Below, piece after piece: positions 50,311 through 61,034 of a DNA stretch of 64,000 nucleotides. Every line of letters begins with the position of its first letter. Position 1 is the first letter of the stretch. The notes below the pieces were generated by a model. That model worked only from the letters and a program-made list of their open reading frames with translations. It was not told where the DNA came from and did no database searches. Made by a program: the position numbers and the translations under genes. The DNA comes from Pyropia yezoensis (Eukaryota > Rhodophyta > Bangiophyceae > Bangiales > Bangiaceae), in contig CM020618.1 in the NCBI GenBank assembly GCA_009829735.1, positions 5,082,882-5,146,881 of the forward strand, given 5' to 3'.

Positions 50311-50783
50311 TGTGGTCAGGCGGAGGGGACTGGACCTGCTTGGCCTTGACGTGGTGTCGAGCGATGCCGACGGTGCGGCGGGGGCTGGTGGGCGGCGGCA
50401 ACGGTTGTGACGCGCCTCCGTGTTGGTCTGTAGACAAGTGGGCAGTGGATGGAGTATGCCCGTCCTTCCCCTTGGATGGACAACATCGGGATGGACATAG
50501 GATGCGCTCGTGTTCAGGCCATATTGTTCACATTCTGTACTGTACAGTACAGTAGTACCAACACTGACCGAGCACGTGTAGCAATTCATGCTATCGAAAG
50601 AGACTGCTGCCATACTCTGTCCGGTTCCCTTGTGGGCCCACACGGGGTATTGCCAGTCATGCTGGCCGGGTCCAGAGTTCCTCGACACTACAAAGAACAC
50701 AGCGCCATTCAACATCCCATATTATCCTCACCACTTTACATGCGCACGTCCCTCATCCATCTCACAAAGCCGCACTATGTAGC

Positions 50784-51323
50784 CTACTGCTTGGCAACCT
50801 TGGCGTCCTCCTTGTCCCTAATCGCAATCGTGCGCTTCTGCGGCAGCATGTCAGCATGCTTGGCAGGCACCGTAATGGCCAGCACCCCATGCTCATAGTC
50901 CGCCTTAATTCCTTCCACGTCCGCGTCGCGGGGGAGGCGGTAGGTCTGGGTGAACTGGCGCTCATCCACGCTCGCCCACGGGCCGCGTGCCTTACCATCG
51001 CCCGCGCCATCCTTGGCAGATGCGTCGCCGTCGCCGTTGGCAGGGCCCGTCTTGGTACGCGCAGTACCCGACACGGTCAGGTGGGAGCGGTCGTCGCTGA
51101 GCTCAATGTGGAGGCGGTCACGGGGAAAGCCGGGGGTCTCGAAGCGGATGTGAGTCGCGCCATCGTCGGAGCGGGTCACCGCGGAGTGCGGCCGCCATAC
51201 CGACATGTTCTGCGTCCACGAAGAGGCGGCCGTCGGCTGCCAGAGGCTCGAAGCGTCTGCGTTACGCCCACGGCTCCGCGGCGCAGTCGGGGGGTGGAAT
51301 AGGTCCATCACAAACACGTCCAT
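50784..51323 (-). CDS. Small heat-shock protein (Hsp20, alpha-crystallin domain)
   Basis: ATP-independent chaperone that binds unfolding proteins. ATG 51323-51321 begins MDVFVMDLFHPP. The alpha-crystallin domain covers about residues 48-165: TRSDDGATHIRFETPGFPRD opens it, RFTQTYRLPR-type sequence (RQFTQTYRLPRDADVEGIKA) lies in the centre and GVLAITVPA is the family's conserved A-x-x-x-G-V-L strand. A charged insertion (TKTGPANGDGDASAKDGAGD) enlarges the loop before the last strands. The C-terminus (PQKRTIAIRDKEDAKVAK) carries a weak I-x-I motif (IAI). There is no targeting peptide, so probably cytosolic, which is inference. Length 179 is usual for the family. Confidence 0.93.
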   Translation of the reverse strand: MDVFVMDLFHPPTAPRSRGRNADASSLWQPTAASSWTQNMSVWRPHSAVTRSDDGATHIRFETPGFPRDRLHIELSDDRSHLTVSGTARTKTGPANGDGDASAKDGAGDGKARGPWASVDERQFTQTYRLPRDADVEGIKADYEHGVLAITVPAKHADMLPQKRTIAIRDKEDAKVAKQ

Positions 51324-51532
51324 GCCGAGAAGACAGGGGCGTGGGTGGGGTGGGGTGAAGACGTGTGCGCAGGGAGCTGTCGGAGGTAGTGAGTGCGGGA
51401 TGGCAGTCAGAGCAGAGGGTGAAGATGGGGAGGTGCCGGAGAGTATGGGTGATCATCGATAGGGCGGCGTGAGTGTGTTGGAGTGCAGTGAGGGAGGATT
51501 GTAGCAAGGGATGAGGAGAGCCTGGGAGCGCA

Positions 51533-51538
51533 TTTATA
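51533..51538 (-). promoter_or_regulatory. TATA box upstream of the Hsp20 gene
   Basis: TATAAA on the minus strand (plus-strand tttata), about 210 bases before the Hsp20 start. I looked for heat-shock elements (alternating GAA/TTC blocks) upstream and found only isolated TTC and GAA, no convincing array. Confidence 0.5.
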
Positions 51539-51559
51539 CAGCAGCCGTACGGGCGGGAG

Positions 51560-53446
51560 TCTCTGGGGCGTGTGAGCCGTGCGGCCACTTGCCCGCTGGC
51601 CACGTGCACACGGTGCACCGCTCGGGCTGCATGGAGCTGCGGTGGGGCTGCAGCGGCACGCGTACGACCCCTCGAGGTGCAACCGGGACACTCTGGATTG
51701 TTCCACAGCTCCATATTTCTGCTGGGGAGCGGGACGACCGGCTGTTGGTGGGGGGCGTGCACGAGTGCACCGTCAGCAGCACGGACGCACAGCGAGAAGG
51801 AATGGTCATCCCAATGGAGCGGCAGCTGCCTCCTGCAGGAGGCGGAGCGTCTTGGACAGCCGCCGCTTTGCACGGATCTGGAACAGTCTGGATCAACGTG
51901 TGGACTCTCGTTGGTTGGCCGCCGTTGAAGCACGTAACAACACAAATTACATGGGGATGATATCTACCATTCTCGCAACAAAATATTTACTTTCGGTAGG
52001 TTGTCTTTGAAGACGAGAGAACATCTTGCAGGTCTCGCGCGCTCCTTCACCAGACCCAAGAACAGAGTGTCAAACAAGTTTTGGAATCTTCAATATGGTT
52101 GATGATCAAAACCTTGCCGGTGCACCTCCCCTGACGAGCTGACGCCAAAATCCCAGGACGTCTGGTCTTACACTATGCGGACCCTGCCCCCACTCACGGC
52201 GTCCGCCAAGAGGGCGCCGGCAGCACCGCTTCATGACGACGAGGCGGCGGCGGGGGAGCCGAGCGCACCCCGCTCATCGACCCTCTTTCCCTGCTTCGTG
52301 CTCATGGTTAGATCGCCTTGGGCGCACTATCTGCTGGGCGTAGCCGTGGACTTGCTCCCGCGTCAGACCGTTGGGAGCGCGAGGGCGTCTCCACGAGAGT
52401 GCGCGTTATGGGTGCTGTTGCGGGGGCTTTTGACCGCCACGGGGTCGCCCTGCCCGTGTCTCCCTTGGGTGGAAATTTAACGATGACGCTGTCTCCAAAG
52501 AAAGTGTACGTTGAAAACAGTTCCAAGTTGTTTGACATCGTTTCCAAGAGTAACTATGTATGTACAATACGTACTGTTTGACACACTGCAGGCGAAGATG
52601 GGAGAAATCTCGTCGGTCTTTGCGACAAATCTCGCCGGTCTCGAGCTCGCTGGCAGCGGTCGATCCCACCTCACCCGCACTCACCCCTGCCCGCACTCCT
52701 GCGTCCGTCCCCCTTGTAGGGACCCTATGGGCCCTCCATGTGGGGGGACCTCGAAGAGATCGCGTCGTACCCCTGTGCCCACCTTCCTAGTGAGGAGGAC
52801 GGGGCCGATTTGGCCCCTTGGGATTTTACTGGCTTCCGATTGGTCCCCTCCTATGGAGATGGGACCGGGTCGTCATTGGTTCTGGAGCCCATGTTGGGAT
52901 TTCCAGTGTATGGGAATTTCCCCTGACCGGAATTGGCCATTGGTCAACACTCCGGGATGGGATGCATTTGGGGTTTGGATTTTGATTGTGTATTTTGGGT
53001 GATTGTGAGATTGGGGAGATCTTGAGTGATGGCACTGATGTCCGGCGGGGCTCCTCTTCCCCGTATCTTGGAGGTTCCTGCCCCGCTGGCAGGGATGATC
53101 CGTGGGGGAGGGGGCCCTCCGGACATGTTGGAGGGTTTTGATTGGCCCGCACGTGGCCCGGTGTGGAGGGTTGCTGGGTGCGGGTGAGAGCGGGTAAGAG
53201 TGTGCGTGGGGGTGCGCGTTGCTTCCCCCTTCGAAAAAAACAGACTTGCGCGTGCTTGAACACTGTCGTCCTGGACGCGGATCCCCGCCTGAACCAGCCA
53301 GGCGGTCGGCGGTTCGGTATCTCTCCTGTCTCCCCGCGTTCTTGGTGGGTTGTTTCTCTGTGTGTTCTGGGTGCTACGCGCCTAAGGTACGTAAAACCAC
53401 TACACCCCTTCCTGCCCTCACGGCAGCGCTCCACCCTTCGGCGCTG
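51560..53446. other. Intergenic region with a compositionally distinct hairpin-rich island
   Basis: No gene I can support. About 51560-52700 is ordinary intergenic sequence with an AT-rich patch near 51950-52010. About 52720-53180 differs: it is rich in GGGG/CCCC blocks and short inverted repeats, such as GGGGCC-gattt-GGCCCC (about 52800) and GGGAA-T-TTCCC (about 52914), a style similar to the retroelement block at 1-13 kb. It may be a remnant of the same kind of element. Leader sequence for the next gene begins near 53400. Confidence 0.35.
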
Positions 53447-54337
53447 ATGGCGGCGGTCCCCCCCCACGCTCAGCCAGCGGAAGCTGTGGGGCGCTTGCAC
53501 GCGGCGCTTGCGTATGAGCTCGTCGAGGGTGCTTTGCGCGACTACCCGTGGTGCCCTCCGCCGGTTATAACGGCCAAGCAAGTGCGGCAGGTGGTGCAGG
53601 TGGTGGTGGTCTATGCAGTCGTCGAAACGCTCCTCCTGCGACCATGCATCTTTTTTGGTGTCTGCTGTGCCGGCGCGTGGCTGGTGTCAAAGGTCGCACC
53701 CCCCGCGATGTTGGCGGACCTGGAGCGCGTCATTGCTGCGAATGACTGGACCTGGGGCTGGGGGGGCGCCCTGGTTTGGTGGCTCAACGTTGGCCTGGCA
53801 CTTTTGGCCGAGGGAGCATGGCAGGTGGACAAGGCCGTTACCACTGTCTATGGGAATGAAGGCGGGCCGCTGCTGGGGGCGTCCGGCTTGGCGGCCCGGG
53901 TGCGAGTGCCTGTGCCATTGGCCAAGCGCGTTGAGGAGTACCTCTTCCTCCCCTGGGCATCGCACCTCACCACCCGCGGCCGGTTGGCCTATTTGGGCGG
54001 TGAGGTCGTGAGCCGGGCTTTTGTTGCCACCGTTTTCGTGCTGCTGTTTCAGGCGGTTGCTGGCGTTGGCGGCTGGTTCCTGTCGGTCGGGCGGGTGGCG
54101 GCGACAGCCTTTATGGTGCTCACTGTCTATGGCGCGTACTTGGGCTCGCTGGTGGGCAGTATGGCCATCCAGGAATTGGTGCCCCTGCCGCTGCCGACAG
54201 GGGGCGGCGCGGCAGAGTGGGGCGAATGGACACTCCTGCGTGGCACCGACAGTGTGCCATCTCGCCGCGCTACCACTGGGCTGCGTGGCAGTGTCGACGT
54301 CGATGCGGAACGTTGCCCGCTGGTCCCTATTTCTTGA
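53447..54337 (+). CDS. Unknown multi-pass membrane protein
   Basis: ATG 53447 (MAAVPPHAQPAEAVGRLH) begins 296 residues. The frame is open upstream, but the context and normal composition start here. Hydrophobic segments suggest four or five membrane spans: VVQVVVVYAVVETLLL, CIFFGVCCAGAWLV, LVWWLNVGLALLAEGAW, VSRAFVATVFVLLFQAVAGV and AATAFMVLTVYGAYLGSLVG. A polar loop with PLAKRVEEYLFLPW lies in the middle. The C-terminus is Ser/Arg-rich and probably disordered. There are no transporter or enzyme motifs that I recognise. Confidence 0.6.
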   Translation: MAAVPPHAQPAEAVGRLHAALAYELVEGALRDYPWCPPPVITAKQVRQVVQVVVVYAVVETLLLRPCIFFGVCCAGAWLVSKVAPPAMLADLERVIAANDWTWGWGGALVWWLNVGLALLAEGAWQVDKAVTTVYGNEGGPLLGASGLAARVRVPVPLAKRVEEYLFLPWASHLTTRGRLAYLGGEVVSRAFVATVFVLLFQAVAGVGGWFLSVGRVAATAFMVLTVYGAYLGSLVGSMAIQELVPLPLPTGGGAAEWGEWTLLRGTDSVPSRRATTGLRGSVDVDAERCPLVPIS

Positions 54338-56648
54338 TGTATTTTGCGTGGGGAGGTCGGGGTGCTGGTGCTTCGCGTTCACGTGTGTCCTTGCTGCCCT
54401 GGTCGCTGCCCTGGTCGCTGCTAGTGTCGGGTTTCAACGCGGCGACCGCGGCTGCGCTCACGGCATTGCGCAGAGATCTTCTTTAACCTGCGGCAGTGGG
54501 CTGGAGTCGGCCGCGGGGTCGGGCAAGGCCGCCGTGTTCCCGGTCGTGCCACCGTATCACCTATGGCCGACGAAAGGCTTTCGAGGACGTCCGCTGTGAG
54601 ACAAGGGCGAGAAAATGGGGGGACAGGTAGGCCGGACGGATAATTGCCCACACGCTTGAGCGTCACCGGCATGAGTGCTGTCCGTGAAGGGCGCCAGGTA
54701 GCCTTTGGGGCTGTTCACGCCACATCAGCCCCCTCGCTGGGTCCCGCCCAGACGAGTGTCGCATGGGCGAGCCGGGTGGTCCGCCGGCACTGTGTATAGA
54801 GCTAATGTTCTTCATGCGGGGTGCGCGCTCGGCGGCGAGGACGGAGAGGACGGCGAACCGTTGTAGGACGATTGTCGATGTCTCCCCCTTCTCGCGCTAT
54901 GACAATGGTCGATGCCCACGCTATGACGATTTTCGATGCCGGTGCGCGCAGAGCTGCTGCGGAGGCAAGCCGTCGCGACTCATCGCCCCTGCGGCACGGT
55001 GCGCATAGCAGCCCGCGGGGCTACACAGCTTCGCCAACGCTTCCCACGGCACCGCGAGCGCGCCCACAGGGTGTGGACACCATTAACCCTTGTCCACGTC
55101 TCAAACCGTCAGAGGCAACGCCCGACACCGCCAACGTCCGACACCGCCACGGCACCGCTTCGTCTGAATAGCGTGGGTCTGACGCTGCAGCGCCCGATGC
55201 TGTCAACGACTCCGCGGCGATAGATGCTGTCAACGGCACCTCGGTTGGTGGCCCCCATCTGCGGTGCCGTTGGTAGCGACCGCCAGCTGCACCTGGGCGC
55301 CCAGGTGTCTGTACTGTACCCGGTCTCGCATCCCGTGGACAAGGGACCCGTGCCAATTAGGATCTGTGTTGTCTCGATTTTGCAGCGGCCGTTTCGGCCT
55401 CGTCCGATTTGAAACGGCGCCGCCGCCGCGTGTCCGGCAGACCGGGTGGCGCCCGCCGATCCTCCGGGCTTGATCCGTGCGCGGAGCACACAAGGCCCCG
55501 CTGCTGCGCAACGCTTGGCACTGTGCGCAGGGGGGGTTGGCAGGGGGGGGGAGGCGTCCGGCGCCACGTCATCTATGGCCACCACGGTCCGAGGGTTCTC
55601 ACCGCTTGGCATGCCCGCCCGTCCCCCCTCTTTACATACCTATGGACTGTACGCCCGCTGCCTGGCCTGGTTCATCTGCAATGTCCGCGCCACGTCACCG
55701 CCCCACCCGCGCCCTCTTTGGTGATGAGAGAGATCCCCGCGGACTGCGTCGGGCCGCGGGGGGGGAGCGGCCAAGTGGCGGTTGCCGCCGTCCCCACCGC
55801 GGAGCTGTGTCTGTCTTCCTGGGGAGCACCGCCGGCGGTGCGGGCGGCCAAGCGGCGCCGCACTGGGGGGGGTGAGGGGGAGCGGACACGAAGGTACTGA
55901 CGTGATGACCGCCTTCCCGCCTGTGTGTCCTTGAGAGCGGCCAGGCGTCACGCCCTCGCTGCGGCGCGCGGCGCAGCGTCCCGTCGACGCTCCCCCCCCC
56001 CCCTGCCCCTGACGTGTGTTGGTTGCGCTGTCGGTGAGTGTGCGCGCGGGTGAGCAGCGGCGGCGGGACAGGGTGAGCGGCAGGAGGAGTGGGCGGGTTG
56101 GAGCGGCTGTGTGGGTTGGGGGTGGGCGGGCGCGCCCCCCCGCGGGGCGGATCCGCGCGCGCCGAGCCGCTGTGGGCCGGCAACGGGGCGGCTGGGGCGC
56201 ACTGCGGGGGGCTGCGTAGGGGGTTGGAGTGAGGGGGAGTTCAAATACCGCCGCCGCCCCGGTCTACCCGCGGCCATCGTCGCACCGTGTGCACGCGGCC
56301 GTGGCATCGTGCGACGTCGTGCCGTCGTCGACACGGGTGTCGTCGACGCCGACACCGTTGCTCCCTCCCCTTGCCGCCCCCCCCCCCCCTCTCCCGCCGT
56401 GGTTGCGCCACGCTGCTTTGGACGCTGTATCCCTTCTCGTTCGAGGGGACCACCCTCATCGTTTCTCGCTCGTTGCACGCGGAGCTCCACTACCATCGTA
56501 GCGGCGGTGCGTGATATCGGCCGGGCGAGCGACGCTCGTGTGCGTTGCTCCCCGCTGTCCTTTGCTCGCTCCCATCGTGGGCGTCGCCTTCCCTTCCCCC
56601 CCCCCCCGTCCCCCAGCCCGCTCTCCCCCTCGCGTCACCACTGGCACC
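54338..56648. other. Long intergenic region, no gene seen
   Basis: Open frames here are GC-rich shadows. Small features: ctatgaca and ctatgacg repeats with cgatg around 54896-54940, two gatgctgtcaacg copies (about 55197 and 55223), and an 18-base perfect palindrome CACCTGGGCGCCCAGGTG at 55290-55307 immediately before tctgtactgtac. From about 56360 the plus strand becomes C/T-rich, the likely leader of the gene at 56649. Confidence 0.4.
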
Positions 56649-57446
56649 ATGCGGAATGGCGGCGGCGTTGCCGCCTCAACAGCCGCGGCGTTGCTAGCGC
56701 TGGTGCCCCTCGCGTCCGCCGCCGATGGGACGCCCGTCGTGGCGATGCTCCCCCGGCTGCGCCTCCTCTCCTTTGCCGACGCCCTCACCGACCACCAGAC
56801 GACCGTCATCAACGAGCGGACGCGCCACCGGGACGGCCTCAATGGCGGGGAGATTGCGGGGATTGTCATTGGGTCGGTCGCCGCGCTGCTGCTGCTGCTG
56901 GGCGTCATTGCCCTCGCGGTTGTGCTCTCCCGGCCGGCTAAGGCGAAAAAGGGGACCGTCCCCGCCACCTGTGAGGGTACCAAGACGTGGGGGCCCCACA
57001 GCGGCGGCTGGACGTCCATGTGGTCGTTTGCGGCGCCGTCTGCGCCGCCGCCGCCGCCGCCGCTGCCGATGCACTGCCTCCCTGGGGGGGGCGGCAACCC
57101 GTGCCCGCCAGGCTTTGTGCCCGCCCCCTGCCCGCCGCCGCGGGTGGCCAAGCCCGGCTCCTCCATCTGGCGGGTGCCCTTCCGCCCGCCCTTTGGCGGC
57201 GGCCGCACCGGCGGCGGCGGCGGCGGCTGCGGCGGCCGCAGCTGCGGCCTCGCCCCATGCGTGTGCTGCGTCGTGTGCTTCACGTCGCCCTGCCGGTGCA
57301 TGATGGGCGGCATGCGCTGTGGGACGTGCCGACAGGGCCGCGGCAAGTGCCGCTGTGGGGGTCGGGGGGGGGGGGGGGTCCGCTCCGCGGTCACCTGCAA
57401 GACTTGCCGGATGGCCCCCTGCTCCTGTACCGACTGCAGGCGGTGA
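56649..57446 (+). CDS. Type I membrane protein with a cysteine-rich tail
   Basis: ATG 56649 (context GCACCATGC) begins 265 residues. An N-terminal signal peptide (AASTAAALLALVPLASAADG) is followed by a short extracellular part of about 45 residues (LLSFADALTDHQTTVINERT). A single strong membrane span follows (GEIAGIVIGSVAALLLLLGV to LAVVLS), then a basic stop-transfer sequence (RPAKAKKG). The tail is Pro/Gly-rich, then very Cys-rich: CGLAPCVCCVVCFTSPCRCM, CGTCRQGRGKCRCG and CKTCRMAPCSCTDCRR. The repeated C-x-x-C and C-x-C spacing could bind metal or carry palmitate. The family is unknown. G runs near 57365 leave small frame uncertainty. A poly(A) signal follows at 57770. Confidence 0.65.
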   Translation: MRNGGGVAASTAAALLALVPLASAADGTPVVAMLPRLRLLSFADALTDHQTTVINERTRHRDGLNGGEIAGIVIGSVAALLLLLGVIALAVVLSRPAKAKKGTVPATCEGTKTWGPHSGGWTSMWSFAAPSAPPPPPPLPMHCLPGGGGNPCPPGFVPAPCPPPRVAKPGSSIWRVPFRPPFGGGRTGGGGGGCGGRSCGLAPCVCCVVCFTSPCRCMMGGMRCGTCRQGRGKCRCGGRGGGGVRSAVTCKTCRMAPCSCTDCRR

Positions 57447-57769
57447 GGTGTGGTGGGCGGGGGGCGGTGGCCCGTTGGCCCGCGGGTGGTCGCGTGCGCC
57501 TCCACTCACCATGCGTCGGGCGCCGCTGCGGCTGCTCTTCGCACTGGTGGTTTCCGTTTTTGTCTTTGCGTCTTCCCCCATGCCCCCGCGCTGTATGTAT
57601 CGATAGGGCTTGGCGTGCGGGGAAGGTTCCTCCGGCTTGTTCATCCACTCTTCACTTTTGTTTCGTGCTTCATGGTGCGCCCTTCTGTCCCTCTGTTGTC
57701 GCCCTACTCTCCTGCGTTGATGTTTCTGCGTGCTGCCGCTGCCGGGCAGGGATCCCGCCTCTCCATCCC

Positions 57770-57775
57770 AATAAA
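57770..57775 (+). terminator. Poly(A) signal AATAAA
   Basis: AATAAA, 324 bases after the stop of the Cys-rich-tail protein and about 200 bases before the end of the convergent UPF0301 gene. The only clear AATAAA I noted beside a host-like gene in the window. Confidence 0.5.
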
Positions 57776-57974
57776 ACAAAGCCCCTCTTCATCCATCCCC
57801 AAGCGAGGGCGAGTCTCAACGAGAGAAACTCCTTCGCGCCCTCGCTGGCGAGCGCACCCCTCTCGACACCCCTCACTAGTCCCCTTACCGACAGCGTCGG
57901 CTGCCCAGCTGGCGCATTCCTCCTACGGCCCTCCAAGGCTGCCTACCCCCCCCCACCCCGCCTTCCCCCCCTCT

Positions 57975-59016
57975 TCACACCCGTCCACCCCCCCTTCCCT
58001 CCTCATCTGCCGCCGCTGCCGCCGCCCACTTCCCCCCCAGCAGGTGCATCAGGCGCCGCCATGTGCCCGGCCATTCGCCCCATCCCCCCTCTTCCCCCCC
58101 CCACAAGGCGGGCCCGTTGCACGAAGCCACCACCCACACGCCCCGGTCCACCTCAGACTGCAGCTGGCCGTCCCCCCAGCCTGCACACCCGCGGACAACC
58201 CGGCCGGTGGTGGACCCGGCGGTGCCGTCATCGCCCACAGACACGGGCGACACCCACAGGCCGGGGAGAACCTCCTTGCCCAGACGGCCGCCTCTGCTAG
58301 CCCCCTCCCCACTGGCCGTGCCGCCACTACCCACCCCACCGCCGGCGGAAGTGGGGGCGTCTTCGTCGCCGCCGCCGCCACTACCATCCCCGCTGCGAGC
58401 GGCTCCGCCCCCCTCCCCCCCTCCTGGACCGCCGCCCTGCTCGTCCCCCCGGCGCAGCCAAAAGAAGGCGTCGGTGTGGACGTCCCCCCCCAGGTAGAGC
58501 GGCGCCGCGGCAGCGGCGGCGCCGACCAGCGACGCGCCGCCCCCCGCCAACGCCTGGCCAAGCGTCCCCGCCAGCGGCCGGTCGAGCATCACGCCCCAGC
58601 TACCGCCGTCGCCGTGGCCCAGTAGCAGCAGAGCGGCGCGGTCAAAGTAGGCCTGCGAGCCGACCGCGGAAAAGGTGCCGGGCGTCGGCAGCAGCACGGC
58701 GCCCACCTCGGGAGAGGGGAGGGTGTGCGCCCACGCGGCGGTGGGGGGGGGGGGGGGGCGCCCGAGCTGCCCGCGATGAGGCGCGCGCGGAAGGAGCGCC
58801 AGTCCGTCTCGGGGGAGGGAGGGGGGGGGGCGTAGCATCACTGCACGTGGGGGGGAGGCGGGCTGCCCGGCGGGTGTGCCCAGCGCGGGAGGGAAGGGGC
58901 GGGGGGGAGGTCGCGCCGATGCGGGTAGCGTCTTGCGACCGGTGGTGCCGCAGGGGGGGGGGGGGATTGCGGCCTGCAAGCAAGGGGGGGGCGGCGAACG
59001 CAGGGGTCCCCACCAT
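57975..59016 (-). CDS. UPF0301/DUF179 (AlgH/YqgE-like) protein, probably plastid-targeted
   Basis: The conserved domain is clear: GAVLLPTPGTFSAVGSQAYF, ALLLLGHGDGGSWGVMLDRP, PLYLGGDVHTDAFFWL, EVLPGLWVSP and RGCAGWGDGQLQSEVDRGVW. In plants and algae this family is usually plastid-located. Its biochemical role is unknown. A Gly/Ser-rich acidic insertion of about 60 residues splits the domain. The start is uncertain. ATG 59016-59014 in excellent context (GCCACCATGG) begins an Ala/Pro/Arg transit-peptide-like sequence (MVGTPAFAAPPLLAGRNPPP), but in a phase different from the domain. A run of 13 G at 58952-58965 lies between the two. A one-base miscount there, or a start in the domain's own phase near 59108, would resolve it. 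Confidence 0.75.
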
Positions 59017-61034
59017 GGTGGCCACTGGAGGGGACGGCAGGCAGGCGGTGAAGGAGAAGGTGCAGCAGAGGACACGGCCAGGTGTTGAGGAGGGAGGCAG
59101 CGGCACACGTGGCGCCGGCGATGACGATTCTAAGGGACAGTTGCAACGCAGCAGCACGGGAAGAGGGTACGCCAACGCTGCGCTCCAAAAAACGTCCTCT
59201 CAATGGCGACCAGAGCACCAGACAGGGAGGCGGAGGGAGCACCCGTCGGCTTCCTCGGGGACGGCAGCGACGAAGTGGAGTGGAGCCGGCGGCCACGGAG
59301 CGAGCTGGGCGGTGCGTTGCGGTGTTTTGGGCCTAGATCCGCGGGTTGCGCGAGCTGCATCCTGAGCTGGTGTGAGCGCTGCAAGCTTGTACAGTACATA
59401 CTCTGAATCCTCCATCACAACTACATGATAATCGCCAGGATAGTTGTGCTAAGTTCCTTCCATACTTGTTGCGTGGGTATTGCGTGGGTAACAAGGCTTC
59501 TTCTCGTTACAGTAGAGCGTCATTAAAATGACTGTCTCTGACAGTTTTCGAAGCGGAAAATTTCTACGACGTTGTGGTCATGTGTCGTGTCGCTCGTCGG
59601 CAGGTCGCCACCTCGCTCATCCCACTGTCTCTGCGGGGCTTCTGGGGGACCAAGAGGGAATGGTCCGTGCATTTTTGACCACCTCCCTCCCCTCCTCATT
59701 GGACCTCCGCGAGGGTCCCTGCGTTTGTGCAGGGAGACACGATGGACGGCGCGACGGGGGTGTGAGCTGTGGGGGATCAGGTGCTTTTTGCCGCGTACCG
59801 ACGCGGAATTGGGCGTGCGTGGCCACCGGCGGCCCACCCACGTCTGTCGCCCACCCGACTGTGGGACCCCTGCGACGGGTGAGCCCCCGCGCACGGCGTT
59901 AGCGGGCAACGCCGACGGCGTTTTCAACGTCAGGGGCGACGGCAGCGGCAGTGGCCGCAGCAGCAGCGGCAGCGGCGTTGCCGGCGGCGGCGGCGGCGGC
60001 GGTGCCGGCGACGGTAGCGGCGGCGGCGGTGTCGGCGGTGCTTGCGACGGCGATGGCGGCGATAGCGGGTCATAGCGGCGGCAATGGGGGCCGCGGCGGC
60101 GACAGTGGCGGCGGCGGCGGCAGCAGCAGCGGTGACCGCGATAGTTCCTTTGGTTGATGAGCATTTGGGCGGCGGCCCCTCTGCGCTCCGCCATCGGTCA
60201 AGTGCGGCGAGATTACCCGTGTGCTGCACCGTCATGGGCACCGGCCCCGCCAGGGCCCCCCCTACCATGGCAGCGCGTGTGGACACCCCCCCCCCCCCCC
60301 AAACCCCCTGCCTCGCCCAACGGGTGTATTGGGCAAGTGCTGGCTAAACGCCGTCCCCCCCTTTCTCCCCTCCCCACCCGCCGCTCTTTGCGCCATGCGG
60401 CGCCGGCGCCGCCCGCTCAAACGCATGGGGTGGGACTGCTCGTGCTCGTCCCTCGCCTGCATGCGGGAGGGGGCTGGCCGCCTTTGCTGCCCACCGTGTG
60501 GTGGGGAGGGGGAGATGGTTGGTCAGCCGGGCGGCCTTGCCTGCCTTTTGTTTGTCTTTGCGCGCGCTAGGGGGTACGTGGATTTTGTTCCGCGGGCACG
60601 GCAGCAACGCCCACCTAAGTGGCCGCCGCCGGCCGCCTGGAACGCCTGCGACCCGGCGGCCAGCACACCCCCGTCGCGCGCGCGCCCGACGGGTGGCGGC
60701 TGGTCTGTGACGGTGACGCCCTTGGGGTGGAGCGGGGGGTGGCTTGAAACGCATTCCGGGCAGTGTCCGTGGGCGCGTGCTGTACGAAGGGGGGGGGGGG
60801 GGGGGGGGGGGTGGCGCGCTGCTGCGCTTGCATCCGTGTGGAGCTGTCGGCGGTCACCCGTCGGCCGTTGCGGACGACGGCCGTGGCAACGGGCCACCAG
60901 TCGCTTTCGTTCCCACCTTGTCCTCACCCCCACCACCCCTTCCACCACCCCTTCCATCCCCCCTTTCTCCCCGCCTCGCCGACGTCGGCCTTGCAACGCT
61001 GCGTGCGCCGCGCGCACGCCTTCTTTGCGACACC
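59017..61034. other. Intergenic region upstream of the NADPH oxidase
   Basis: No gene supported. It contains the GTACAGTAC motif (59388-59397) in a short AT-richer patch (59390-59560), a GGC/GCG-rich repeat (about 59935-60140), long C (60287-60300) and G (60789-60810) runs, and a C/T-rich leader (about 60910-61000) directly before the oxidase start. One possible small frame at 59523-60194 on the minus strand is Pro/Arg-only and was not accepted. Confidence 0.4.

Noticed and set aside
51560-51900. Heat-shock elements upstream of Hsp20
   Set aside because: Only isolated TTC and GAA blocks were found, without the alternating five-base spacing.
52318-52581. Short plus-strand frame with protein-like end (GGNLTMTLSPKKVYVENSSK)
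   Set aside because: 87 codons, no domain and no start context; kept only as a note.
58642-60194. Minus-strand Pro/Arg-rich frames near the UPF0301 gene
   Set aside because: They are alternative phases of G/C runs; only the transit-peptide-like start at 59016 was kept as a possibility.
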